Notes under the pieces: model-generated
The model's database searches: none
Told to the model about the DNA's origin: nothing
What the model saw: only the letters and a program-made list of their open reading frames with translations
Shown: positions 14,660 to 22,756 of the stretch, piece by piece
How positions within the stretch are numbered: position 1 is the first letter of the stretch
Layout: every line of letters starts with the position of its first letter
Program-made: the position numbers and the translations under genes
NCBI GenBank assembly: GCA_964393895.1
Contig: CAYMWP010000015.1
Coordinates: forward strand, 1-48,666
DNA length: 48,666 nucleotides
Direction: 5' to 3'
Origin: B4-G1 sp964393895
GTDB taxonomy: Bacteria > Chloroflexota > Anaerolineae > B4-G1

Positions 14660-15558
14660 TCCCGTTCTATTCCGAATCCGTCGTTTGTTTCCGCCATCAG
14701 CTTTACATAGATCTCTTCGAGCGCCGACTCGCGCACGGATAGGTTTACGAGGGCCCATTCGTTTTCGGAGATATTCTCCAGCACCGAGGCGGCTCGACTT
14801 ATATCGGTCGTCCTAAAGACATAGTTTCCATCTTCCCGTTCATAGTCCAGTGGTTCGTCGGCGTAAAAAACGACTTCATAGTCCCGGTGGCCGAGGCTCT
14901 CCCGTATGCTCTTCATGCTGTTGCAGACGACCAGTTCGCCATCTTTTAGGATGGCGACGCGGTCGCATACGTGTTCGACGTGGAACAGGTTGTGCGCGCT
15001 CAGGAGGATCGTCTTGCCCCGTTCCTTCAGGCTCTTGAGATAGTTGATGATAAAGAAAGAAGTCAGTGGGTCTAACCCCGAGTTAGGCTCGTCCAGTATG
15101 AGGAGGGTGGGGTCGTGTAGCAGCGTGCGAGCGATGGTCACTTTGCGCTTCATACCCTTCGAAAGCTCCCCCGTGAGCCGGTCGCGCTCGGGGAGCTTGA
15201 GCGAGCCGAGCAGATCGTCTATGCGCGCGGCCGCTTTCCGTTTGGGCAACCTGTAAATTTCGGAGAAGAACATCAGATACTCTGTGACCGTCATATTCTC
15301 GTACAGGGGGCTTTCCTCCGGCAAGTAGCCGACGAACTGCTTGACGTAGATGCTCTCTTTGGCCATGTCGCGGCCCATGACCTCGATCTGACCGGACGTC
15401 GGTTCAATGAGGCCGAGGATCATCTTGAGCGTGGTGCTCTTCCCCGCGCCGTTGTGGCCGATGAGACCCATGATCTCGCCGTCCTCGACGGTCAGGTTCA
15501 GGTGCTTGACGGCCTGAACCTGGTGGTATGACTTGGTGATGTTTCTCAGTTCGATCAT
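14656..15558 (-). CDS. ABC transporter ATP-binding protein (ABC-2 exporter)
   Basis: The 300-residue ATPase has Walker A GHNGAGKST (34-42), Q-loop YLPEESPLYENMTV, signature LSKGMKRKV, Walker B LLILDEPNSGLDP and the H-loop in LLSAHNL. The C-terminal about 80 residues form the accessory domain common in exporter ATPases of the CcmA/NatA type. It should drive the two ABC-2 permeases encoded divergently from 15583. Only 24 bp separate the two start codons. GGAG lies 5 nt before its ATG. The stop lies inside CTAG, shared with the convergent ceramidase-like gene. Confidence 0.95.
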   Translation of the reverse strand: MIELRNITKSYHQVQAVKHLNLTVEDGEIMGLIGHNGAGKSTTLKMILGLIEPTSGQIEVMGRDMAKESIYVKQFVGYLPEESPLYENMTVTEYLMFFSEIYRLPKRKAAARIDDLLGSLKLPERDRLTGELSKGMKRKVTIARTLLHDPTLLILDEPNSGLDPLTSFFIINYLKSLKERGKTILLSAHNLFHVEHVCDRVAILKDGELVVCNSMKSIRESLGHRDYEVVFYADEPLDYEREDGNYVFRTTDISRAASVLENISENEWALVNLSVRESALEEIYVKLMAETNDGFGIERD

Positions 15559-15582
15559 TATATCTCCAATCGGGCGTTGCTT

Positions 15583-17172
15583 ATGAACACTATTCTGACG
15601 ATCTCAAAACGAGAGGTCACCAGGTTGCGGTCTCGCTTCAGGGGCGGCTCGAGATTGGTGGTGCTGCTCATTCTCGCCGCCTCGTTTCTGATCGCTTATC
15701 TGGCGTTCCGCCAGGGCGCTTTCCGGGGCCGGGGTCTGTACCGGGTGGGTGTCTCCCCTGACGTTCCTCCCGTCTGTGACAGTCGCTTCGATTCCGTCAC
15801 GGTCGCGCCCTCCCTCGGCTACTCGATGGTAGAAGCCGGTCAGTTGGATGTCTACGTTGATGGCGCCCGGGCGATCTACAGCGATGAAGAGAGATCTCTC
15901 TACGCGGCCGGCGCACTGAAACTATACCTTGAGACGCAAGAATTGGCAAGGGTCGGAGAGGAGTACGAAACGGACAGGGCGTTCCCTCTGCGCGTCGAAA
16001 TCGCTCGCTTTCCCGTGGATTCGCCGTCGGAGGATAGAGAGACTGTCGTTCCGTCTCTGATGAGCCCGCCGTTGCCTTTCGCGCACGTCATCAGTGTGTC
16101 CATCTACCTGCTGCCCATCTTTTTCGTCAGCGTCTTTTTCATCAGCGGCTTTATGGACGAGAAGGCGGACCGGAGGATCACCGTTCTGTTATCCGCCCCG
16201 GTGTCCCCGTTCCGCATCATCGTGGGCAAAATGCTGCCCTACGTTCTGTTCACACTGATCTCGGTGGTCGGGATAACGGTGGTGCTGAGGGGGAACGTGT
16301 TGCCGGCGTTAGCCATATTCACCCCGGTCGTGTTGTTCACCTTTGCCGTCTATCTGATGGTGCCCCTGGTCTATCGCACCTTCAAGGATACGACCTTTAT
16401 CTCGATGTTTGCCACGACCGTGATAACGACCTATCTCATCTTTCCCGCGATGTTTTCTGGCGTCAGCGACTTGAGCTATATCTCTCCTCTCACGCTGGCC
16501 GTGGAGATGTATCGCGGGCAGCCGTTTGGCTTGAAGGCGTACTTGACTTCGGCGACCTCCATGTACCTGGTCTTTGTGCTTTCCGTGTACGTCGGCGTCC
16601 GCATTTTGAACGAGGAGTACCTCACCAGATTTCGCCCGCTCTATAAAAAGATCGCCGACGCCATCTACCTGACCATAAGCCGCGATCATATTTACCTATC
16701 CGTAACGCTGTTGAGTGCGTTTTTGATTCCCATCGTCTATATGGTTCAATTGGTGAGCTTGGCCATATCGCTCAATCTGCCCATCCGGTACGCTATCGTG
16801 GTCGTGCTGCTCTTATCAGTGGTCGTAGAAGAGATAGCCAAGTCGGTGGGCATCGTGGTGCTGATCGAGAATAACGTCGCCAGGACAGCCAGGAGCATCG
16901 TTGGGCTGTCCTTCCTTTCCGCGCTCGGATTCCTGGTGGGGGAAAAACTGTTGTTGTTGGTCTCGGTGGGCGTCGTCTCGGAGTCGGCGTTCTCGACCGC
17001 CATTTTCAGCTCTGGTATGCTTTTGATCCCGCTCGCCGCTCATTTTGTCTTTACGACGATTGTCTGTCTGCTCACCAAGCGCTTGGGCGTCCATCGTTAC
17101 CCCTACGTCATAGCGGTCGGCGCGGTCATCCACGCGCTGTACAACCTGTGCGTGATTGGAGTGTTTGCCTAG
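15583..17172 (+). CDS. ABC-2 permease fused to a PrsW-type intramembrane protease domain
   Basis: The 529-residue protein has two parts. Residues 1 to about 365 are an ABC-2 permease: one N-terminal helix, a long extracytoplasmic domain (about 45-165) and a five-helix core with FMDEKADRRITVLLSAPVS. From about 375 to 529 a second polytopic domain carries the four PrsW landmarks: E416-E417-x-x-K420 (EEIAK), E454 (VGEKLL), H487 (AHFVFTT) and H517 with N521 (HALYN). PrsW enzymes (M82) cleave membrane proteins such as anti-sigma factors. The known arrangement of this kind is a CPBP-protease fusion; a PrsW partner is less familiar to me. ATG 15583 is preferred over TTG 15577. The stop abuts the next ATG. 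Confidence 0.85.
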   Translation: MNTILTISKREVTRLRSRFRGGSRLVVLLILAASFLIAYLAFRQGAFRGRGLYRVGVSPDVPPVCDSRFDSVTVAPSLGYSMVEAGQLDVYVDGARAIYSDEERSLYAAGALKLYLETQELARVGEEYETDRAFPLRVEIARFPVDSPSEDRETVVPSLMSPPLPFAHVISVSIYLLPIFFVSVFFISGFMDEKADRRITVLLSAPVSPFRIIVGKMLPYVLFTLISVVGITVVLRGNVLPALAIFTPVVLFTFAVYLMVPLVYRTFKDTTFISMFATTVITTYLIFPAMFSGVSDLSYISPLTLAVEMYRGQPFGLKAYLTSATSMYLVFVLSVYVGVRILNEEYLTRFRPLYKKIADAIYLTISRDHIYLSVTLLSAFLIPIVYMVQLVSLAISLNLPIRYAIVVVLLLSVVVEEIAKSVGIVVLIENNVARTARSIVGLSFLSALGFLVGEKLLLLVSVGVVSESAFSTAIFSSGMLLIPLAAHFVFTTIVCLLTKRLGVHRYPYVIAVGAVIHALYNLCVIGVFA

Positions 17173-18219
17173 ATGAAAGCTCACGCTTTTTTCACCATTT
17201 TCAAGAGAGAACTGCGGTCGGTCGTCAAGGAAAGAACTATTCTGATCGCCATCCTGATCCAGTTGTTCATCGCCTCATTCTCGTCGGCGCTGCTCATGGG
17301 GCTGATGTCGGTCTATGACCCGGAGGCCACGAGTTTGAGTAGCATGGTCAACATCGAGGTGGGAATCGTTGGCGAAACGAGCGGGCCGCTGAGCGATTTC
17401 CTGAGAGCGCGCCACGCCAGAGTGATACCTTTTGCCACGCTGGCGGATGCAGAGAGAGCTTTTTACGCCAGAGAGATAGCCGCCGCCATCTTTGTGCCTG
17501 AGGAGGAGGGCCCTGTAGCCGACATCCAGCTATTTTTGCCCGAGTCGGAGACGAGCTCGACCTTGACGTTGATGATACTGCGCGAGCCACTGAAGCAATA
17601 CGAGAACTATTTGCGGGAGCAGAACGACATTCACGTCAGGTACAGGGACATCGAGGGGCTGCCGGCCACGACCTACGAGTTCCAGTACGGTGTGATCATT
17701 CCCCTTTTGATGTTCTTTCCCGCTTTCGTGACCGGCGGCATGGTGGTGGATTCGATTTCCGAGGAGCTGGCGAACCGCACGCTGGAGACGCTCTGGTCCG
17801 CGCCGCTATCACTGAGCACGATACTGGGGGCCAAGATCGGGTCGGCGCTGTTCCTCGCCGGAGGGCAGTGTCTCCTCTGGTCTATGTTGCTGCGTCTCAA
17901 TGGCATACCCATACAGAACCTGGGACTGGTATTGCTCCTGGCCGTGATCAGCGCGGCCATAGTTGCGGTGGGAGCGGCCTCCATCGCCGTCTATTTCCAA
18001 GATCGGGAGCGGTCGCAGTTTGTATACGCCCTCTTCATTTTGCTGTCCGTCAGCTCGAGTTACTTTTTCGATTTCTCCCCCATCGCGTTGCTAACCCGGC
18101 TGGCTACGGGAGGGGATTGGACCAGCGCGGCGGGCGTGGCGGCGTACGCTGCCCTGCTGTTGGCGCTGCTGACGGCGTTCCTCTCCACATCCAAGAGATT
18201 GATCGCCGCCGGGAACTGA
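17173..18219 (+). CDS. ABC-2 type transporter permease
   Basis: The 348-residue permease has an N-terminal helix (about 18-40), an extracytoplasmic domain to about 170 and a helical core to the end. The cytoplasmic coupling segment EELANRTLETLWSAPLSLSTILGAKI is the standard ABC-2 signature. It starts at the base after the stop of the fused permease, so both should form a heterodimeric membrane unit with the ATPase at 14656-15558. The substrate is not evident; the NatAB type, antimicrobial peptide export or lipid export are all possible. Confidence 0.9.
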   Translation: MKAHAFFTIFKRELRSVVKERTILIAILIQLFIASFSSALLMGLMSVYDPEATSLSSMVNIEVGIVGETSGPLSDFLRARHARVIPFATLADAERAFYAREIAAAIFVPEEEGPVADIQLFLPESETSSTLTLMILREPLKQYENYLREQNDIHVRYRDIEGLPATTYEFQYGVIIPLLMFFPAFVTGGMVVDSISEELANRTLETLWSAPLSLSTILGAKIGSALFLAGGQCLLWSMLLRLNGIPIQNLGLVLLLAVISAAIVAVGAASIAVYFQDRERSQFVYALFILLSVSSSYFFDFSPIALLTRLATGGDWTSAAGVAAYAALLLALLTAFLSTSKRLIAAGN

Positions 18220-18220
18220 C

Positions 18221-18250
18221 CATTCGCAAATTCGCAATTTGCAATTCGCA
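18221..18250 (+). repeat. ATTCGCA heptanucleotide repeat upstream of a promoter
   Basis: Four near-copies of ATTCGCA occur in tandem between the ABC permease stop and the next promoter. The second copy supplies the TTCGCA hexamer at -35. Equivalent words recur at 27715-27745 and 28681-28744. Confidence 0.7.
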
Positions 18251-18259
18251 TGGTATAAT
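18231..18259 (+). promoter_or_regulatory. Promoter partly built from the ATTCGCA repeat
   Basis: TTCGCA (18231-18236), 17-bp spacer, TATAAT (18254-18259) preceded by TGG (extended -10). The -35 hexamer is a repeat unit. AGGAG at 18277-18281 and ATG 18290 follow. Confidence 0.6.
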
Positions 18260-18289
18260 GCCCCCGTTTTGTCCATAGGAGTGCACCGT

Positions 18290-19195
18290 ATGACGAAATG
18301 GGAAACAGACAAGGTGAAGGGCTTGGGCGTCGGTGTGGGGCTGCTGCTTACCATCGTTCTGGTGGATGCCGGGCTGGTCTGGCTGGTCGCCAGCCAGCAC
18401 GTCATCAACATCGGGACGTTCATTGTCGGCCTGGCCGTACTGTTCAGCCTGGGCCTGTTGGCGGTTATAGGCTACTGGCTCTACGGGCTGGCCCGCTCGG
18501 CATACACCCTCGACCGCAATGCGCTCGTCATCCACTGGGGACCGGTGGAGCACGTTATCCCCTCCGGAAAGATTGAGCGCGTGCTCACCGGCGACGAGGT
18601 CGAGGAACGCATCCGTTTGCGCAGCGGCGGGGTGTGGCCCGGTCACTATGTTGGCTCCGGCGATGGTCCTGGTGAGGGGCCGACGCTCTTTTATTCCACT
18701 GCGCCGCCCCAGGATCAGGTCTATGTCGTTACCTCTGGTCTTACCTACGGCATCTCTCCCACCGACCGCGAGGTTTTTCTGAAATCCTTCCGCGAGCGTT
18801 GGGAGATGGGACCTACTCAAGCCGTGGAGCAATCCTCTCGGCGACCGGGGTTTCTGGATTGGATCATTTGGCAAGACCGGCTGGGATTGGGCCTGTTGGC
18901 GACCGGCCTTCTGGCGCTACTGGCCCTGGTTGGCCTGTTGTGCTACCACTTCCCCGTCCTGCCCCTGTTGGTGCCCCTGCACTTTGACGTGACAGGGGTT
19001 CCCGACCGGCTGGGGCCGCGAGGTCAGATTTTCACTGTTCCCTTGGTTGGCTTGGTAGTGCTGTTGTTCAACCTCCTGCTGGGCGGGTTGGCCTACCGGC
19101 GCGGGCGGATGGTCAGTTATCTGCTGTGGGGCGGCGCGATTTTAGTGCAGGCGCTGATGTGGGTGGCGGCCATCGGGATTCTGGGATATTCGTAG
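18290..19195 (+). CDS. PH-domain and DUF1648-like membrane protein
   Basis: The 301-residue protein starts with two membrane helices (about 12-65), then a soluble domain of bacterial PH type (about 65-170, YTLDRNALVIHWGPVEHVIP to TDREVFLKSFRERW). It ends with about four more helices. The loop PLHFDVTGVPDRLGPRG matches the DUF1648 signature. No biochemical role is known for this combination. AGGAG at 18277-18281, 8 nt upstream, fixes the start at ATG 18290. Confidence 0.8.
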   Translation: MTKWETDKVKGLGVGVGLLLTIVLVDAGLVWLVASQHVINIGTFIVGLAVLFSLGLLAVIGYWLYGLARSAYTLDRNALVIHWGPVEHVIPSGKIERVLTGDEVEERIRLRSGGVWPGHYVGSGDGPGEGPTLFYSTAPPQDQVYVVTSGLTYGISPTDREVFLKSFRERWEMGPTQAVEQSSRRPGFLDWIIWQDRLGLGLLATGLLALLALVGLLCYHFPVLPLLVPLHFDVTGVPDRLGPRGQIFTVPLVGLVVLLFNLLLGGLAYRRGRMVSYLLWGGAILVQALMWVAAIGILGYS

Positions 19196-19205
19196 TAGAT
19201 GCGCT

Positions 19206-20039
19206 ATGCTCGAATCACTCGATCTCTTTGAACTATTTGGCGGATTTGCCCTTTCCCTGGCCATCGGAGTGCTTGGCTACAAACGCGGCGCGTTGAGCGG
19301 CAGCGGCGTCGCCGGCGCGCTCATCACCGGCACACTCACCTTTGGGCTGGGCGGATGGGAATGGGGCGTTTTGCTCGTTCTCTTCTTTGTCTCTTCCAGC
19401 GCGCTCTCCTTCTACCGCGCCCGTGAAAAGGAGGGCCTGGCGGAAAAGTTTTCCAAGGGCCACCGGCGCGACCTGGGCCAGGCTCTGGCAAACGGCGGCC
19501 TGACCGCATCGCTGGCGGTGTTCTCTCTCATCTGGCCGCACCCTCTGTGGTTCGTTGCCTGCGCCGGCGCGATGGCGACCGTCAATGCCGATACATGGGC
19601 TACCGAATTGGGTGTATTGAGTGCGCATCTCCCACGCCTGGTCACCACCGGCCAGCGGGTCGAGGTGGGTGCTTCGGGCGGCGTCACCTGGCTGGGAACC
19701 GGAGCGTCGCTGCTGGGCGCGCTTCTCATCGGTCTGGCGGGCGGGCTGGGGCTGCTGCCGCTGAGCCACAATTGGGCCGCTGCGGGCGTGTTGCTGCTGG
19801 CGGCGACGGCCGGCGGGCTTGCCGGCTCGTTCGTGGATAGCCTGCTGGGCGCCACCGTTCAGGCCATCTACTGGTGCGACGTTTGCCAGAAGGAGACCGA
19901 GCAGGCGGTACACCGTTGCGGCGCAGAGACGCGCCGCTTGCGAGGCTACCGCTGGCTGGGGAATGACCTGGTGAACCTGCTCGCCTCCGGCGCAGGCGCG
20001 CTCGTCGCTGCGGGGGTGGGGTGGTCATTATTGTTGTGA
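19206..20039 (+). CDS. DUF92 family integral membrane protein
   Basis: The 277-residue polytopic protein matches DUF92, the family of plant VTE6 (phytyl-phosphate kinase) and related prenyl kinases. Recognisable parts are RAREKEGLAEKFSKGHRRDLGQALANG, ATVNADTWATELGVLS and GASGGVTWLGT. A role in isoprenoid alcohol phosphate metabolism is inferred from the family. That would fit the polyprenyl-dependent glycan locus that follows, but it is not shown here. It starts 10 nt after the upstream gene. Confidence 0.85.
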   Translation: MLESLDLFELFGGFALSLAIGVLGYKRGALSGSGVAGALITGTLTFGLGGWEWGVLLVLFFVSSSALSFYRAREKEGLAEKFSKGHRRDLGQALANGGLTASLAVFSLIWPHPLWFVACAGAMATVNADTWATELGVLSAHLPRLVTTGQRVEVGASGGVTWLGTGASLLGALLIGLAGGLGLLPLSHNWAAAGVLLLAATAGGLAGSFVDSLLGATVQAIYWCDVCQKETEQAVHRCGAETRRLRGYRWLGNDLVNLLASGAGALVAAGVGWSLLL

Positions 20040-20054
20040 GATCTTTTTACCAGC

Positions 20055-20083
20055 TTGTCTAAACGCGCAAACCGTGTGATAAT
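20055..20083 (+). promoter_or_regulatory. Promoter placing the start codon at the transcript 5' end
   Basis: TTGTCT (20055-20060), 17-bp spacer, GATAAT (20078-20083) with TGT before it (extended -10). The GTG at 20091 lies 7 nt after the -10 box, so the transcript would be leaderless. This argues against the longer reading from TTG 20055, which is itself the -35 box. Confidence 0.55.
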
Positions 20084-20090
20084 CCCGCCT

Positions 20091-21080
20091 GTGCTCAAGA
20101 ATAAGAAAACGCGCGGGATTTTACAATTACTGCTCAGCCTGGCATTGTTGACCTGGCTCGTCAGTCGTGTCGGCCTGGACGAGATAACCGGTGTACTGGC
20201 CGGTATTGACTGGGCCTGGTATCTGCCCGCGTTCCTCTTTTTTTTGCTCAACCTGCTCCTGCGCACCTACCGGTGGTACACCCTTCTCAGTGCCTTGAGC
20301 GATAGAGCGCCCTTTTGGCGACTGTTCTATCTTTACTTTCTCGGCTTTTTCTTTAACAACTTCATCCCCTCCGGTTTCGGCGGTGACATTGCCAAGGTCG
20401 TCAGCCTGCGCCAGGAATATGGTCGGGGGGTCGAGGCGCTCAGCTCGGTCGTGATGGACCGGGTGACGGGGCTGGTGGGTTCTTCGCTCATCGCTATGGT
20501 AGTTTTGTTGTGGAGCAGTATCCAGGACACAGGCCTCGACTTGCCGCCGGTGCTGTTGGTAAGCGTCGCGTTGGTCAGCCTGGGCGCGCCGCTGGGTTTT
20601 GCGTTCGCGCGCTGGGGAGCCCCGCTGGGGTTACTTTCCTCCCTTTTCCCTTTTGCCAGACGCTTCACCGCCAACGACAAGGCGCAACGCCTGGTAGGGA
20701 CGGTGCAGCGGTATCCACTGCCCACTTTGGTTAAGGCTTTGTTGATCAGTTTCCCCTTCACTCTGGGGCTAGTCGGCGTTCAGTATGCCATAGCGCGGGC
20801 GCTGGCGGTAGAGTTGCCGTTTCACCTATTTCTCCTTTTCGTGCCTCTTATCTCCATCGTCAACTTGCTGCCCCTCTCGTTCAATGGTCTCGGTATGCGC
20901 GAGGGGGTCTATCAACTCTTGTTCGTCCCGGTCGGTGTGCCGGGCGCGACCGCAATCGGCATGTCGTTGGCGTTCTATTTCCTCCGCGTCAGCACGGGCT
21001 TGATCGGCGGCCTGCTCTATGCCATCAAGAGCATCAGCAACATCACCCGGGCTTCGCGGATCGGTGGGGCAGAGCTATGA
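20091..21080 (+). CDS. Flippase-like / LPG synthase TM-region protein (UPF0104)
   Basis: The 329-residue polytopic protein has about eight helices. Family landmarks are LRTYRWYTLLSAL, NNFIPSGFGGDIAKVVSLRQE and SSVVMDRVTGLVGSS. It is paralogous to the proteins at 3995-5047 and 38496-39530. It overlaps the following phosphatase-superfamily gene by 4 nt (ATGA); the paralogue at 38496 also sits next to such an enzyme, so the pairing is probably functional. A role in handling lipid-linked intermediates is inferred. Confidence 0.85.
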   Translation: MLKNKKTRGILQLLLSLALLTWLVSRVGLDEITGVLAGIDWAWYLPAFLFFLLNLLLRTYRWYTLLSALSDRAPFWRLFYLYFLGFFFNNFIPSGFGGDIAKVVSLRQEYGRGVEALSSVVMDRVTGLVGSSLIAMVVLLWSSIQDTGLDLPPVLLVSVALVSLGAPLGFAFARWGAPLGLLSSLFPFARRFTANDKAQRLVGTVQRYPLPTLVKALLISFPFTLGLVGVQYAIARALAVELPFHLFLLFVPLISIVNLLPLSFNGLGMREGVYQLLFVPVGVPGATAIGMSLAFYFLRVSTGLIGGLLYAIKSISNITRASRIGGAEL

Positions 21081-22738
21081 TAAAAAACAAAGTCGCCGTC
21101 TTTGGTCTCGACGGTATCACGTTCGATCTCTTGCAACCCTGGTTGGACGAGGGACGCTTGCCCAACCTGGCCCGGCTCATCGCCGGAGGCACCAGCGGCC
21201 GTCTGCGCTCCACGATCCCGCCTGTCTCCGCCTCTGCCTGGGGCTCCTTCTCCACCGGCGCCAATCCGGGCCAACACGGCCTGATTGACTTTACCTACCC
21301 CGCCGCCGACGGATACGAGCTGAAAGTGAGCAACAGCCACACTCGAACCATCCCCGCCTTGTGGAACATTGTCAGCCAGGCCGGCGGGCGGGTTGGCGTG
21401 GTCAGTATGCCCATGACGTATCCGCCTGAGCCGGTCAACGGTTTCACGCTCTGCTCCTTCCTCACCCCCAGCGCCGACAGTCAATACACCTACCCCGCCT
21501 CGCTTAAGGAGGAGATAACGGCCGCTGCGGGCCCCTTCCCGCTCCACATGTCCGAAAAGGGACGCGGCACTGACCCGCGCCGGTTTGTGAAGGCAGTCAA
21601 AGAGATGGAGATCGCCCGCGCGCGCGCCGTCTGCTATCTGTTGCAGAACAAACCGTGGGACCTCTTCCTCTACGTGGTCGAGACGACGGATAACTTGCAG
21701 CACGAGGTCTGGCATCTGTTGGACGAGACCCACCCGCGCCACGATCCCGAAATGGCGGCCGCCGTCATGCCGGACATACTGGACTATTACGAGACGGTGG
21801 ACCGGTTGCTGGGTGAGATGGTGGCGCTGCTTCCCGAGGACACTCTCACCGTCGTCCTATCCGATCACGGCTTTGGCCCCTTCCACAAGTTCTTTCACAT
21901 CAACAACTGGCTGGCGGAACAGGGCCTGCTAAAGTTCCGCCGTTCCCCTCTCAGCCTGGTCAAGCGGCTCGCCTTTCGGCTGGGAGCGACGCCCATCAAC
22001 GCGCTCAAGTGGGTGACGCGCTTGCGTCTGAGCGGGATGCGCAAAAACGTCAAGCGGGGCAGAGGGAGGGGTATGCTGAAGCGGGTCTTTTTATCCTTTG
22101 CCGACGTTGATTGGGCCAGGACCAGGGCCTTCTCGGTGGGCAACTTTGGGCAGGTCTACTTGAACGTGCGCGGCAAGCGGCCCCAGGGAACCGTGACCGC
22201 CGACGAATACAATGCCCTGCGGGACCAGATCGCTGCCACCGCCCTGGCCCTGCGCGATCCGGCCGACGGCAGCCAGGTCGTGCAGCGGGTCTACAAGCGG
22301 GAGGAGATTTTCCACGGGGCCGTCGCTGACCGCATGCCCGATCTGGTGCTGCACACCGACCGGGCCAGGTACGTCTCCTTCGGCCACGCCGACTTTGGCT
22401 CCAACAGGGTCATCGAGCCCAGCGTAGGGCAGACGGGCCACCACCACATGGTCGGAGTGCTGGTGCTCAACGGGCCGGGGGTGCGGCCGGGGCTGACCCT
22501 GGACGAGACCAGCATACTCGATCTGGCTCCCACCATCCTGCACTATATGGGTCTCACCATCCCCGCCTACATGGACGGCGAGGTGCTGTTGCAGGCGTTC
22601 ACCGATGAGTCGAACCACGCTAACCCCGTCCGCTACAACAACGACGGCTACGGCCCGTTGAACGAGGATACCGGCTACGCCGAGAATGAGGAAGAGGCCG
22701 TGATAGAAAAGCTGCGTGACATGGGTTACGTGGCCTGA
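21077..22738 (+). CDS. Alkaline-phosphatase-superfamily phosphodiesterase (COG3379-like)
   Basis: The 553-residue enzyme has the alkaline phosphatase/nucleotide pyrophosphatase fold. Metal-site residues are visible in VFGLDGITFD, in LSDHGFGPFHK and in TGHHHMVGVLV. The nucleophile loop is PPVSASAWGSFSTG followed by NPGQHGLIDF, with Ser in the nucleophile position. There is no signal peptide or membrane helix, so it probably works in the cytoplasm. Substrates are phospho-mono- or diesters; which one is not evident. The paralogue at 39523-41205 shares the whole layout, and both pair with a flippase-like gene. The end converges on the GT-C gene at 22757, 18 bp away. Confidence 0.88.
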   Translation: MIKNKVAVFGLDGITFDLLQPWLDEGRLPNLARLIAGGTSGRLRSTIPPVSASAWGSFSTGANPGQHGLIDFTYPAADGYELKVSNSHTRTIPALWNIVSQAGGRVGVVSMPMTYPPEPVNGFTLCSFLTPSADSQYTYPASLKEEITAAAGPFPLHMSEKGRGTDPRRFVKAVKEMEIARARAVCYLLQNKPWDLFLYVVETTDNLQHEVWHLLDETHPRHDPEMAAAVMPDILDYYETVDRLLGEMVALLPEDTLTVVLSDHGFGPFHKFFHINNWLAEQGLLKFRRSPLSLVKRLAFRLGATPINALKWVTRLRLSGMRKNVKRGRGRGMLKRVFLSFADVDWARTRAFSVGNFGQVYLNVRGKRPQGTVTADEYNALRDQIAATALALRDPADGSQVVQRVYKREEIFHGAVADRMPDLVLHTDRARYVSFGHADFGSNRVIEPSVGQTGHHHMVGVLVLNGPGVRPGLTLDETSILDLAPTILHYMGLTIPAYMDGEVLLQAFTDESNHANPVRYNNDGYGPLNEDTGYAENEEEAVIEKLRDMGYVA

Positions 22739-22756
22739 AAGCGGTCGCAAACCATC

